Below, piece after piece: positions 23,200-32,900 of a stretch of 64,000 nt of DNA. Numbering within the stretch: position 1 is the stretch's first letter; each line of letters opens with the position of its first letter. The notes under the pieces are model-generated. The model saw only the letters and a program-made list of their open reading frames with translations, ran no database searches and had not been told where the DNA came from. This DNA is from Janthinobacterium tructae (GTDB lineage: Bacteria; Pseudomonadota; Gammaproteobacteria; Burkholderiales; Burkholderiaceae_D). Location of the stretch: the NCBI RefSeq assembly GCF_006517255.1, contig NZ_CP041185.1, forward strand, positions 4,030,001 through 4,094,000, given 5' to 3'. Made by a program: the position numbers and the translations under genes.

Positions 23200-24939
23200 T
23201 TAAAAACGCGCGTTCAATTCGATTTGCAGGGTGTCGATCGACAGCGCCGAACCGAACACTTCGCGGCTCGACGTCCAGCGGCCGTTCAACCACGTATTCT
23301 TGTCGAGCGCATACGCGCCGCCCAAGTAATACCCGCGCGCATTCGTGCCGCCCAGGTGGAAGGTGGAATCGTTGTAGGCGTCAGGCAAGGCGTCCGGTTC
23401 GATGCGCTTGTAGCCGAGCAGCACGTTCCAGTCGCCGCGCGCTTGCGTGTTCGCCTTGCCCAGGGTCGCCTGCAGCATGTAGGCATTGCCGCCGCTCCTG
23501 AAATCGGCTTGCGAGACGCCGCCCGTGCCGCCGAAGTTGTTCATGATGCCGCCCTTGGCGCGCGCCCACATTTCACTCTTGTCGTAGGCCATGTTGCGCA
23601 CATAATCGCCTTCGATGCGCAAGTCCTTGCCGCCGGCCACCTTGCTGTCCCAGCGCGCATTGATATTGGCCAGGCGGAATTTCGACGCCAGCCCCACGAA
23701 TTGCGGCTGCGGCGTATTCGCCGGGTCGAGCGGGTTCAGCGCGATATTGCGCAGCAGCATCAAGCTATTGCCCTTTTGCATGCTTGATGGACGCGACCAG
23801 TCCGTGCTGCAGCCATCGGCACCCGCGTACAGCGCACACGGCTGCGAATATTCGCCGCTGATGTTGCGGAAGTTGTAGTAGGCCAGCGCGCCGCGCAACT
23901 GATGGTCGCTATTGATTTTCCACGAGGCACCCACCTGCGCACCAAGCAGCCATTTGTTTTCGCTGGACATTTTTGCCTGGCTGCGGCTAGGCGCATTGTC
24001 GGACGAATACTCGAGCGGAATCAGGCCCAGCGTGCCGAACACGGTAACGTCCTTGTTCGCGCCCACCGGCTGCTGCAGCTTGGCGGCGATGCCGTCAAAA
24101 TTGAGTTCGCTGGAAAACAGTTCATCGCCGGACACGAACGGGTTATCGAAGCGGCCCGCCGTCAGTTTCAGCCAGGAAGCGGGCTGGTACGACAGCCAGG
24201 CCTGGTCCAGCCAGATGTTTTTCTTGCCCAGGCCGCCACCCAGGGTTTGCGTGGTGGACACGGGGCTGTCGTCATTGCCGCTGGCCAGGCGGATGCCCGC
24301 TTGCGTGCTGTCGGAAATGTCGGCCAGGATACCCAGGCGGGCACGCGCACGCAGCAAATGCTTGCGGTCTTCGCGCGTGTTGAGCAGCGCCGGCAGTGCC
24401 AGGTTGGTGTTCGAATTGACGTCGTAGCCGCTGCCGCTGTTGAGCGAGCGCCAGTCGATCTCGATATTGCTGTTGGCCATGTCGTAGTAGCGCGATTCGT
24501 AACGCGCGCGCACATCGCCTTCGACGCGGATGCGCTTGGTCCAGGCCGGCGTTTCATTCGGCGCCGCCCAGCCGCCCGCCTTCGCTTCGGCCATGACCTG
24601 GCCCTTGATCTCGTCGCGGATCTGCTCGCGTACGGTTTGTGAAAGATACGGCACGCGCACGTCGCCTGGCTGTACCTGCGCCAGGGCGGCCGGTGCCGCG
24701 GCCGGACGCGCTTGCGCCGCGGCCAGCGCTTCGCTCTGCGCCTGCGCCAGCAGCGCTTCGCCGGCATCCTTGTTCAGGGCGCCGCTCTGGATCAGGCCAC
24801 GGATCAGTTTGACCATGGTGCTGTCGGCCGGTGCTGCGGCCTGGGCTTGCACTGCGCCGGCCGCCATGCTCAGGGCCAGGGCAGCGAACGCCAGCGGAAG
24901 GCGACGCAGGCGCTGTGGGGAAGAAAATATGAGGTTCAT
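23200..24939 (-). CDS. Putative outer-membrane porin (Porin_5-like)
   Basis: A 579-residue outer-membrane protein. Signal peptide at residues 1-33 (cut after VQAQA), then a helical segment (STMVKLIRGLIQSGALNKDAGEALL and Ala/Gln-rich residues to about 90) that may form a periplasmic coiled coil, then a beta-barrel from about residue 130 (KRIRVEGDVRARYESRYYD, LRARARLGILADI, WLKLTAGRFDNPF) to a C-terminal Phe preceded by alternating hydrophobic residues (LQIELNARF), the BAM recognition signal. This resembles the putative porin family PF16930. A phosphate-related substrate is possible given the PHO-box context of the locus, but nothing in the sequence proves it. It lies 157 bp after tonB, with a structured repeat between. 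Confidence 0.85.
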   Translation of the reverse strand: MNLIFSSPQRLRRLPLAFAALALSMAAGAVQAQAAAPADSTMVKLIRGLIQSGALNKDAGEALLAQAQSEALAAAQARPAAAPAALAQVQPGDVRVPYLSQTVREQIRDEIKGQVMAEAKAGGWAAPNETPAWTKRIRVEGDVRARYESRYYDMANSNIEIDWRSLNSGSGYDVNSNTNLALPALLNTREDRKHLLRARARLGILADISDSTQAGIRLASGNDDSPVSTTQTLGGGLGKKNIWLDQAWLSYQPASWLKLTAGRFDNPFVSGDELFSSELNFDGIAAKLQQPVGANKDVTVFGTLGLIPLEYSSDNAPSRSQAKMSSENKWLLGAQVGASWKINSDHQLRGALAYYNFRNISGEYSQPCALYAGADGCSTDWSRPSSMQKGNSLMLLRNIALNPLDPANTPQPQFVGLASKFRLANINARWDSKVAGGKDLRIEGDYVRNMAYDKSEMWARAKGGIMNNFGGTGGVSQADFRSGGNAYMLQATLGKANTQARGDWNVLLGYKRIEPDALPDAYNDSTFHLGGTNARGYYLGGAYALDKNTWLNGRWTSSREVFGSALSIDTLQIELNARF

Positions 24940-24980
24940 CGCTTCTTTCGGTAAAAATTAATATGAATGTCGTAAAGAAC

Positions 24981-25096
24981 GCCTGAAAAAACCGCCGCGA
25001 GCGGCAGTGAATTGTGGCTGAGAAGCGCAGCTGTGCGCATGCACAGTGAGCATCGCAGGCCGCAAATCACAACGCGCAGCAGGTTTGGTCGGGTGT
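24981..25096. repeat. Nested-hairpin interspersed repeat, copy A
   Basis: First of three related elements. An imperfect outer inverted repeat (ACGCCTGAAAAAACC against GGTTTGGTCGGGTGT) encloses CCGCGAGCGGC, then GAGAAGCGCAG, an inner perfect stem CTGTGC (25031-25036), loop GCAT, GCACAG (25041-25046), then TGAGCATCGCAG and GCGCAGCAGGTTT. It fills the spacer between tonB and the porin gene inside the presumed operon. Copies at 50036-50151 and 58391-58510 share the frame but have different, compensated inner stems. Confidence 0.75.
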
Positions 25097-25813
25097 TCAC
25101 GGCCGGCGGCCTTTAATGGATACACGAGCCGGGAAACGCAGGGACGCCGGCGGCCGCTCATCGGCGCGGAATTCGCGCACCATGGCCAGCACCTGCTCAT
25201 CCGTCTGCGCATTGCCCGTGCCTTGCACAAGGTGGACCTTCGACGTCCGGCCTTCCGCATCGAGCCACAGGTCGACGCGGATGTCGGCGAATGCCAGCTG
25301 GCGCGTGCGCGGGTCGCGGGCGAACGCCATCTGCAAGGCATTGGCCACATAGCGGCCATACGATCCCGCACCGAGGCCGCCGCCACCGCCGCTGCCGCTC
25401 ATGCCGCCGCCGCGTCCGGCCTGGATGCCGAAGGCGTCGCTGCCGGCCTGCGCCGCGCCGTCGATGGTGACCGGGTCGCCCTTGTCCGGCGACGGACTTT
25501 CCGGCGCGTCATCCATGGGCTTGTCGGCCGGCGTCGGTTCCGGCTCCGACACTTCCGGCACCACCTTGTCGGGCGTCGGTTCCGGCAGTTTTTCCGGTTC
25601 CGGCGGCGGCGGTGGCGGCGGTGGCAGCATCAGCATCGGCGGCGCCGCCACTTCGCGCTTGGTGGCCGCCGTGTCGGACAGCAAATACCAGACCAGCGCG
25701 GCCAGACCAGCGGCCAGCAGCGCGCCGCCGGCCACGCCGCCCCAGCGGCGCCACCACTGCGCCGCGCCCGACGCTTCCGAGGCGGCCGTCTTCATCATGT
25801 CGTCACGCTTCAC
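25097..25813 (-). CDS. TonB-family energy transducer
   Basis: A 238-residue TonB-like protein: a short cytoplasmic N-terminus, one TM helix (GGVAGGALLAAGLAALVWYLL, residues ~25-45), a Pro-rich rigid spacer (eight consecutive prolines followed by EPEKLPEPTPDK repeats), a Gly-rich segment and a C-terminal TonB domain (VDLWLDAEGRTSKVHLVQGTG). It passes proton-motive energy from ExbBD to an outer-membrane partner. Start GTG at 25811-25813 has GGAG six bases upstream; the exbD stop is 10 bp away. The C-terminal domain closely resembles that of the STN protein at 45.2 kb, tying the two ends of the locus together. Confidence 0.88.
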   Translation of the reverse strand: MKRDDMMKTAASEASGAAQWWRRWGGVAGGALLAAGLAALVWYLLSDTAATKREVAAPPMLMLPPPPPPPPEPEKLPEPTPDKVVPEVSEPEPTPADKPMDDAPESPSPDKGDPVTIDGAAQAGSDAFGIQAGRGGGMSGSGGGGGLGAGSYGRYVANALQMAFARDPRTRQLAFADIRVDLWLDAEGRTSKVHLVQGTGNAQTDEQVLAMVREFRADERPPASLRFPARVSIKGRRP

Positions 25814-25823
25814 CTTGCGCTCC

Positions 25824-26234
25824 TCATGCCGGCTTGCCGGTCACCAGGCCCACCTGGTTCAGGTCGATGCGGCGCAGCAAGTCGAGCACTTCAACCACTT
25901 TCGCGTACTGCACGGCGGCATCGCCGCGCACGATCACGGGAAAGTCGGGCGTCAAGGCCTTTTCCGTGCGCAAACGCTCTTCCAGCTCGGGCAGGGTGAC
26001 GGGATAGGCATCGAGGAAGACCTGGCCCGCGTTGTCGATGGTGATGGCCTTGGTCTTCGGTTTTTCCAGCGCCATGGCCGAACTGGCCTTGGGCAGGTCG
26101 ACCTTGATGCCGGGAATGCTGGCGTTGCTGGTCAAAATGAAGATCACCAGCACCACCAGCAGCACGTCGACGAAGGGCGTGATGTTGATGCCGCCGCTAC
26201 GCTTGCGGGGGGTAAACTTGGCGGAGGTGGCCAT
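25824..26234 (-). CDS. exbD: ExbD-family biopolymer transport protein
   Basis: A 136-residue ExbD/TolR protein: cytoplasmic start FTPRKRSGGINITPFVDVLL, one TM helix containing the essential Asp (PFVDVLLVVLVIFIL), then a periplasmic domain ending VEVLDLLRRIDLNQVGLVT. With ExbB it forms the proton-driven motor of a TonB system. I start it at ATG 26232-26234 (MATSAKF); the longer upstream frame reads through the exbB end and is not protein-like. It is 13 bp after the exbB fusion gene and 10 bp before tonB. Confidence 0.93.
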   Translation of the reverse strand: MATSAKFTPRKRSGGINITPFVDVLLVVLVIFILTSNASIPGIKVDLPKASSAMALEKPKTKAITIDNAGQVFLDAYPVTLPELEERLRTEKALTPDFPVIVRGDAAVQYAKVVEVLDLLRRIDLNQVGLVTGKPA

Positions 26235-26247
26235 GGTTATATGCCCC

Positions 26248-28029
26248 TCACGCCTGTTGCAGCGCGGGACGCATCTGCCGTCCATCGCCCTGCTCTTCAG
26301 CCAGGCGCGTGGCGAATTCGTCGACGAAGACAGCCATATCGGCGACGATGGCGTCGGAACGCGAGGACAGCCAGTTGTAGCCGAACAGCGCGGGAATCGC
26401 CACGCCCAGGCCGGCAGCCGTACACAGCAATGCTGCGGCCATGCCCGGCGCCACCGAGTTGATGTCCACGGCGCCGGCCATGGCCGCCACGACGAACACC
26501 AGCATGATGCCGATCACGGTGCCGAACAGGCCGACATACGGCGCGCCTTCGATGGTGGTCGAGAGCCAGATCATGCGTTTCGACATGCGTTCGCTTTCGC
26601 GCACCATCACGCCATCCATGGCGGCGCGGATGGCGCCGATGGTGGCGTTCGAGACGGCGTTCAGGTCGTAGCCACGGTCGTGGCGGCGGCGCATCTCGTC
26701 GATGGCCACGTCATACAAACGCCACAGCGAAGAATCGGTCTTCACGGAGGCGCTCAGCTTGCCGTTGCGCGCCAGGTGATCGAGCGGCGCGCCGGCCGCT
26801 TCGTGGAAGGCTTGCATGAATTGCGCGTTGGCGCGCGCGATGGCGCCATAGCTGCGGCCCTTGCCGATCATGATGATCCACGACAAGGCCATCATCAGGC
26901 CCAGCAAGCCGACGACGATCCAGGCGTCGAGCGGCATGGCGGCGATGATGAAGCCGAAATGGCTTTTGCCGGCCTGCTGTTCATCGGCGCCAAACACGGC
27001 CAGGCGCGATTCGGAACCTTGCGAAACGGCATCGGCCAGCAGCAGCGCATCGGGACGGGCCGTGCGCGACAGGCGCAGCTCGTCGATGGCGCCCGTGAAG
27101 TTGGCCAGGGTAGCGGCACCAGAGGCGACCGGCGGCGTATCGGCGCCCACCGAGGCGGCAGTCGTAAAGGCTGGCAGGGCGGTAGCCAGCGAGACGGCTG
27201 GGCGGCCGCCCACATACAGGGCCACGTTGGCTTTGTCGGCCTTCACTGCCAGGTGCGACCATTGCGCGGCCTGGATCGGTTGGCCCGGCTTGCTGCGCTG
27301 GCCATTCACCTGCACGAACGGCACGCCCTGGTCTATACCGATCAGCAATTCATTGGCGCCGTCGCGGCGTGCATACAGCACTTGCTGCGCGCCCAGGCTG
27401 TCCGGGCGTACCCAGGCCGAGAAGGTAAATGGCGCAGCGGCGGCCAGCGCCAGCGAAGGCGAGGCGGGCAGCATCAGGGGCGCGCTGCCCAGGCGGGCAC
27501 CGGCACCGATGACGGAACCGTCGAGCGCCGGCACGGCCGTCTGGGCATGGTTGCCGTAGGCGGTGCTGTCGCGCGAGGGCACGCCCGGTTCGGCGAAGTG
27601 GTACACCAGGCTGTAGTCGGGGTCGAAGGTGCGCTGGCCGTTGCCGGACGCGGGCGCCTTCGGATTGCCGTAGTACATCCACAATTTTTGCGGCGTACCG
27701 GCCGTCAGCGCCGGCACGTCGACCCAGATCAGGGCGATGCCCAGCAGCGGGTTGAATTGCTCGATCTGGTGGTTCAGCACCGTTTTATCGTCGCCCGCCA
27801 CGAAGCGCAGGTCGGCGCCGCTGTCGCTGACGCCTTCGAAGTTGAAATTACCCGAATGCAAGCGCAGCAGCACGGGAATGCGGCCGGGATCGCCGCCCAC
27901 GGCGCCGGCCTTCGGGCCGGCATCGACGGTGACGGGTTTGCGGTAAGCCCAGTCGGGCTGCCACCAGGCGTGCGCCAGGCCGGGAACGAGCGTACCCAGG
28001 ATCGTGAGCAAGAAAAGAAGACGTTGCAT
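26248..28029 (-). CDS. ExbB proton channel fused to periplasmic DUF2341/LamG-like domains
   Basis: A 593-residue fusion. Residues 1-21 are a signal peptide (cut after AHA). Residues ~23-125 match DUF2341 (WWQPDWAYRKPVTVD, IPVLLRLHSGNFNFEG, LWMYYGNPKAP). Residues ~140-325 form a concanavalin/LamG-like beta-sandwich (YHFAEPG, PFTFSAWVRPDSLGAQQVLYAR, FTGAIDELRLSRTARP). The first ExbB helix begins near 368 (LDAWIVVGLLGLMMALSWIIMIG), followed by the MotA/TolQ/ExbB core with TM2 (YVGLFGTVIGIMLVFVVAAMAG) and TM3 (APGMAAALLCTAAGLGVAIPAL). Since ExbB has a periplasmic N-terminus, the added ~340 residues must lie in the periplasm, likely as a ligand- or sugar-binding sensor on the motor. It follows tpsB by 56 bp. 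Confidence 0.9.
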   Translation of the reverse strand: MQRLLFLLTILGTLVPGLAHAWWQPDWAYRKPVTVDAGPKAGAVGGDPGRIPVLLRLHSGNFNFEGVSDSGADLRFVAGDDKTVLNHQIEQFNPLLGIALIWVDVPALTAGTPQKLWMYYGNPKAPASGNGQRTFDPDYSLVYHFAEPGVPSRDSTAYGNHAQTAVPALDGSVIGAGARLGSAPLMLPASPSLALAAAAPFTFSAWVRPDSLGAQQVLYARRDGANELLIGIDQGVPFVQVNGQRSKPGQPIQAAQWSHLAVKADKANVALYVGGRPAVSLATALPAFTTAASVGADTPPVASGAATLANFTGAIDELRLSRTARPDALLLADAVSQGSESRLAVFGADEQQAGKSHFGFIIAAMPLDAWIVVGLLGLMMALSWIIMIGKGRSYGAIARANAQFMQAFHEAAGAPLDHLARNGKLSASVKTDSSLWRLYDVAIDEMRRRHDRGYDLNAVSNATIGAIRAAMDGVMVRESERMSKRMIWLSTTIEGAPYVGLFGTVIGIMLVFVVAAMAGAVDINSVAPGMAAALLCTAAGLGVAIPALFGYNWLSSRSDAIVADMAVFVDEFATRLAEEQGDGRQMRPALQQA

Positions 28030-28085
28030 GACAGTAATTCTCCGAAGAAAAGTCTAAAAAAGTACAGTGCTGTTGAGCTGGCCCG

Positions 28086-29720
28086 TCAGTAGCTGGCCGA
28101 CAGGTTGAAATTGATGCGGCGCACGTGTTTGTGCGTGCGCGGGCCATCGCGCAGCGGATACGAAAAGTCGATGCGGCCATTCAGGTAGCGCAGGAACTGG
28201 AAGCTGCTGCCCACGCCCACGGAGGCCAGGCCGAACAGGTCTTTCTGCTCGATCATCGGATCGCGCAGGCGCAGGCGCGCGCCATCGGCAAAGGCAAACA
28301 AGCGCCAGTTTTCCAGGCGGCTGAAATACGTCAGCTGGGGCGTGCGCCATTCGAGCGTGCCGGACACGCCGTAGTCGCCCGTCGCTTCGGCCGACAGGTA
28401 GCCGCGCACGGAATTGGCGCCGCCGGCGGCCATCTGTTCGCCCGACACCAGCGCCGCATCGGCCAGCTGGCCCGCCAGCTTGCCGTACAGCTGCGCGCCG
28501 CTGCCCAGGGTATAGGTGGCGTTGGCGTCGCCCTTCAGGACGAGGAAGCTGGGTGTAGCCTTGTAGCGCTTGTTGTCGTAGGCGGCGCTGTCGCTGCCAT
28601 AGCCGAACGAGGCGCGCGTGCCGGCCACCAGCGACAGGCCCAGGCCATACGTCGCCGTCTCCGTCTGCGCAAAGCCGTTATACGACACGCTCAGGGGCAC
28701 GTACTTGAGCGGAATATTGCTGCCCGTGCCATTGAGTTTCAAGGCTTCCTGGTTATCCTTGAAATCGATACCGGCAGAAAAGCTGTGCCACCAGATGCCG
28801 CTGTTGGGCACCGTGTAGTTGACTTTCATGCCCAGCGCGTGGCCCTTGCCCAGCACGCTGGTGCCGCCCGTGCTGGCGACGTTGCTGTTCGACTGGTAGC
28901 CGGTCGCTTCCACGCTCCAGCCCTGCGTGCCGATCGGTGCCACGTACGAGGCGGACCACACCTTGGTCTGGTTCAGGTCGCCCGGCGTGCCGAAAAAGCT
29001 GAGGGTGGCGCTATGCCCCATCTGCCACAGGTTGTCGTGACCCAGCGACATACTGGTACGCAATTTCTTCGTATCGGCGCTGTAATCGTTGTTCAGGCCG
29101 ACGCTGGCGCGCCATGGGCTGCTGTCGTCCACTTTCAAGTCCACGTCCATGGTGCCGGGCAGGCTGCCCTGCTTGACCAGCGGCATCACCTGACGCTTGG
29201 GACCACGGTTCAGGGCCGTCAGTTCCACTTGCGCCTGGGTAAAGTCAGGCACCTTGCCCTCCATCAGTGCCGGCACTTGCTGGCGCACGTCGAGCGGCGA
29301 GTTGTACTGCGCACCGACCACGCGCAAGCGGCCCACCTTGGTTTCACTGACCTGCAGCACCACCACGCCCTGCTCCACCTGCTGCTCGGGCAAGTCGACA
29401 TAGACGGACTGGTAGCCCCGCGCCTGATAGGCGGCGACCAAGGCGTCGCGTGCCCCTTCCACATCCTTCAGGGTGCGGCCCGGTCCCAGGAAGGGCGTGA
29501 CGGCCTCTTCGATGGCACGCGCATCGAGCACGGTATTGCCGCGCACCAGGTATTCCTCGATCGTCACTTGCCGTTCCGGCGCGGCCACGGGGGCGGCCGC
29601 CGGGACGGCGTCCTGGGCGCGCGCCATGCCGGGCAGCGCCAGCATGGCCAGGCACAGCAGGCTCAAGGCGGTCGCGGGCGCCTGCGGCGCGCCGTTACCT
29701 CGTTTCTTCATCTCACGCAT
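28086..29720 (-). CDS. Two-partner secretion transporter TpsB (ShlB/FhaC/HecB family)
   Basis: A 544-residue outer-membrane transporter of the Omp85/TpsB group. Signal peptide (about residues 1-35, ending ARA), POTRA domain 1 (VTIEEYLVRGNTVLDARAIEEAV, with ARGYQSVYVDLPEQ), POTRA 2 (VGRLRVVGAQYNSPLDVRQ through GTMDVDLKVDD), then a 16-strand-like barrel from about residue 190 (RASVGLNNDYSADTKKLRTSM). The L6-type motif is AAGGANSVRGYLSAEA (VRGY). The barrel ends INFNLSASY with a terminal aromatic. It secretes the giant TpsA encoded just upstream. A 189-bp spacer separates them, and the ExbB fusion follows by 56 bp. Confidence 0.95.
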   Translation of the reverse strand: MREMKKRGNGAPQAPATALSLLCLAMLALPGMARAQDAVPAAAPVAAPERQVTIEEYLVRGNTVLDARAIEEAVTPFLGPGRTLKDVEGARDALVAAYQARGYQSVYVDLPEQQVEQGVVVLQVSETKVGRLRVVGAQYNSPLDVRQQVPALMEGKVPDFTQAQVELTALNRGPKRQVMPLVKQGSLPGTMDVDLKVDDSSPWRASVGLNNDYSADTKKLRTSMSLGHDNLWQMGHSATLSFFGTPGDLNQTKVWSASYVAPIGTQGWSVEATGYQSNSNVASTGGTSVLGKGHALGMKVNYTVPNSGIWWHSFSAGIDFKDNQEALKLNGTGSNIPLKYVPLSVSYNGFAQTETATYGLGLSLVAGTRASFGYGSDSAAYDNKRYKATPSFLVLKGDANATYTLGSGAQLYGKLAGQLADAALVSGEQMAAGGANSVRGYLSAEATGDYGVSGTLEWRTPQLTYFSRLENWRLFAFADGARLRLRDPMIEQKDLFGLASVGVGSSFQFLRYLNGRIDFSYPLRDGPRTHKHVRRINFNLSASY

Positions 29721-29829
29721 ATTCCATTCACCTCAAAATCAAACGGTTGCCCTACCCGGTATCGCGGCGCCGAACGCTATGCTCGGCAAGACAGTACCTA
29801 GACGAACGCCGCACGCACGAACTGACGTT

Positions 29830-29846
29830 TGTCATCAAATGTTCAT
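29830..29846 (+). promoter_or_regulatory. Weak PHO-box-like repeat between tpsA and tpsB
   Basis: TGTCAT (29830-29835) and GTTCAT (29841-29846) repeat at 11-bp spacing, as in PHO boxes, but in the plus orientation, opposite to the surrounding genes. Low weight on its own. Confidence 0.25.
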
Positions 29847-29847
29847 A

Positions 29848-29881
29848 AAACTCCGGCCACGACGCTGGCGCCGCAGCCGGA
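29848..29881 (-). terminator. Possible attenuator/terminator between tpsA and tpsB
   Basis: On the minus strand TCCGGC (29876-29881 on plus) pairs with GCCGGA (29852-29857) around a GC-rich loop that can fold further, followed by GTTTTATG. It starts 28 bp past the tpsA stop. The short U-run makes partial termination, lowering tpsB relative to tpsA, more likely than a full stop. Confidence 0.4.
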
Positions 29882-29909
29882 ATGGCCTGCCGTCAAGCGC
29901 GTACAGCGG

Positions 29910-32900
29910 TCACGGCTGCAAGCCGCGACGCTCGTTCGGCGTGAGCGCCTGCAACTGCGGCGCCGTCAACGGTCCCGCACCCAGCACCTGCACCACGCCG
30001 GCCGGCTGGTAGCTGGACGCCTGCGGCTCACCGCCCTGGTGCTTGCCGACACCGCCCTCGTCCGCCTGCTCGTTGCCAAAGCCCAGCACCTTCACGGTGA
30101 ACAGCGAAGGCTGCGCCTGGCGCGTGGCGGCCCGTTCGCGCTGCAGCACGTCCTGCGCCGCCGTCACGGCTTGCGAGGCGGCCGCGCTGGCATTGCTGAG
30201 CGCACCCACGTTCACTGCGGCAATGACCGGCATGCCCGTCGACTTGCCCTGCACCTGGATGTTTTCCGCATTCACCACCTGCAGCGCGGCCAGGTTGACG
30301 TTGCCCGAAACGCGGATGCCCGCCTCGCCGGCGTCGATGCTGCCCAGCGGGGCGATCAGGTCGATGTCGCCAGGCGGCACCTCCGGGATCGGGTTCAGGG
30401 TGGCGATGCCGGCGCCCGTGCTCGGCGTGCTCGGCGAGAGGCTGACCAGGCCGATGCTGTCGTAGGTGCGGCGCTGCGGCGTGTAGACGACGGTGGACTT
30501 GGTGCCGCGGCCCGCATTGATGTCGCCCGTGGCCGACCAGGCCAGGATGTTGCCGCCGAACGTGGTGAAGATGCGGCTCTGGCCCAGCAGGATGCTGTCT
30601 TGCGCATACATCTGAATCTCGCCTTCCCCCTGCGTCAGCACGCCCGAGCCTTCGCCCGGCGCATAGCCGCCATCGACGCCGATCAGCGCGCGCCCGCCCG
30701 GCACCGTGATGCCGATATCGCCGCCAAAATCCGTGTGGATGCCCGCATCGTTGACGATCACGTGCGGCACGTCCATCGATGGACGCCCCGCCTCGGCCCA
30801 CTCCTGCGGGCTCAGGTAGCGCACGCCCGCCAGCGGCCGCTTGGTGTAAATGCCCCCGTAGTCATCGACCGTATACAGCGCGCTGCTGAACATCGTCAGG
30901 TCGCCCTGGTAATCGATCTTCTTGCCCGCCTTGTCCTGCGATGGGAACAGGGTGGCGATGGCCTCCCGGCCGCGCAGGTAGCTGCCGCGGCGCATGCCGT
31001 CCGGATCGCTGTATTCGCGCCCGGCCGCCTTCAGCTCGGCAAAGTAGACATTGCTCAGGTACACCTGCTGCTGTTCCTTCGGCAAGGCGGCAAAGAAGCT
31101 GCGCGCATCGGTGGCCGGGTCATAGCGGATGCCCAGGCCGCTGTCGCCGCCAAAGCGCGTCGTCAGCCAGTTCACCAGGTGCAACTGACTGACCAGTGCA
31201 TATTCGCGCGCCAGGTCGCGCCGCACGCCGCCCGTCTGCTGGCCGGCCTTTTCCAGGTCCGCCTGCTTCGTGCCGAGGAAGGCGGAAGCCCCCGCTTCGT
31301 CGCCTTTGTAGCCGAACTGGCCGCGCAGCCAGTCGGCCAGGGTCAGCTTGCCTCCGTAGACGTACACGGCGCTGCCGGCCTGGTCGGCCAGTGGCTGGCC
31401 TGGGTCGGCCAGCTTGGCCGGGTCCAGGTAGCGCGCCGCGAAGGCCGCATAGTCGGGACCATTGCGGCCCACGCCGGCGGCCACGCTGATGCCGGCACCG
31501 TTGCCGCGTTCGCCGGTACTGACGATGGAACCGAGGCTGCGCAATTCCGCCTTGTCGGCCATGTACAGGTCGCGCCCGGCGCTCACATTGAGCTGGCCCG
31601 GTCCCGCCACATAGAAGGTGCTGTAGCGGATATCGCGCCCGGCGCTGACGACGGAAACGTCGGCGGCATTACGGTGTACGAACAAGTTGCCGCGCGCGGA
31701 CGAGCTGCCGAAGACGATCGGCTTTTCCGGCAGTTCAGGACTGTTGGCAAAGGGCTGGCCGGTCCATCCCGCCGCGCCGTCCGGCACGTTCTCGACAGTG
31801 CCGAGCGGCGTGCCGGAATTGACGATGTCGCGCCCGGCCCGCACGGCCACGGCCCCACTGCCCTCGTACCACAGGCCCAGTGCGCCGCTGACGCCTTTCA
31901 GGTTGCCCCGGTACACGATACCGCCCGTGCGCAAGCCCACGATGTCGCCGCTGTTGGCATAGAAGTGCGCGGGCACCTGGCCCGCCGGCACATAATCGGA
32001 GACCGTCGGCGGGGTCATGCTGAACAGCGGATACGTCTGCTGCGCACCGCTGGCGCCGTTGCTGGTCGCCCCCAGCAATTTCAGCGCTGAAGGCGCCAGC
32101 GCCTCCTGGCTGACGTTATGCAGCGGCAAGTGGCCGAACCACACCGGCTCCGAGGCGCCGACGAAACCGGGATTGAACGGGCTCGGCAAGAGTCGCGGAT
32201 CGGCGCCCGACTGCGTGATCGGATAGCCGGCCGCATGGATGGAGTCGGCGGCCAGCATTTCCAGCTGGCCCGTGCCCGTCCTGACAAATTGGGGCGCCAC
32301 CGGCGACGGCGCCAGGATCACGCCGTTTTGCGGCATGTCGACCTTGCCGCCATCACCCAGCCTACCCAGGCTGGCATTGCCGTAGTACAAGCTGCCGCTG
32401 GCGGCCACGGCGCGCAGCACGGACGGCATGACGAAGCGCCCGTCCGACGGCGCGTGGTTGTCGCCGGCCGTCGCGTTGATCCAGGACGAGGTGGGCGTCA
32501 GGTTGCCGCCCGCGCTGAACAGGTCGATGGCCGTGGCCGGCGTCCACAGCGAGAACCAGCTCCAGCCCTCGCCCTTGCGCTCCACGCCCTGGTAGTTGAA
32601 CGGCGTGCCGTTGGTCAGCTGCTTCACGCGGCCCGCATCGGTCGTGCCGCCCAGCACCAGGTCGCCGCGCGCATCGATGCGCACGCCGCTGTCGCCCGGC
32701 ACCAGGATAGGCCCGCCGCTGGCGATCGCCGTGCCCGCCGTGTAGGTTTCATACGGCCGCGATTCCTTCGGATCGGCGCGGTCGAAGCGCAATTCGATGC
32801 CGCCCACGGCGCCCGCCTCCAGGCGCAGCGCGCCGCGCAGGTTGGTCAGCGTGCTGTTCAGGCCAGGCACCTGGCGTTCGAAACGCGTGTTCGGGTTCGG

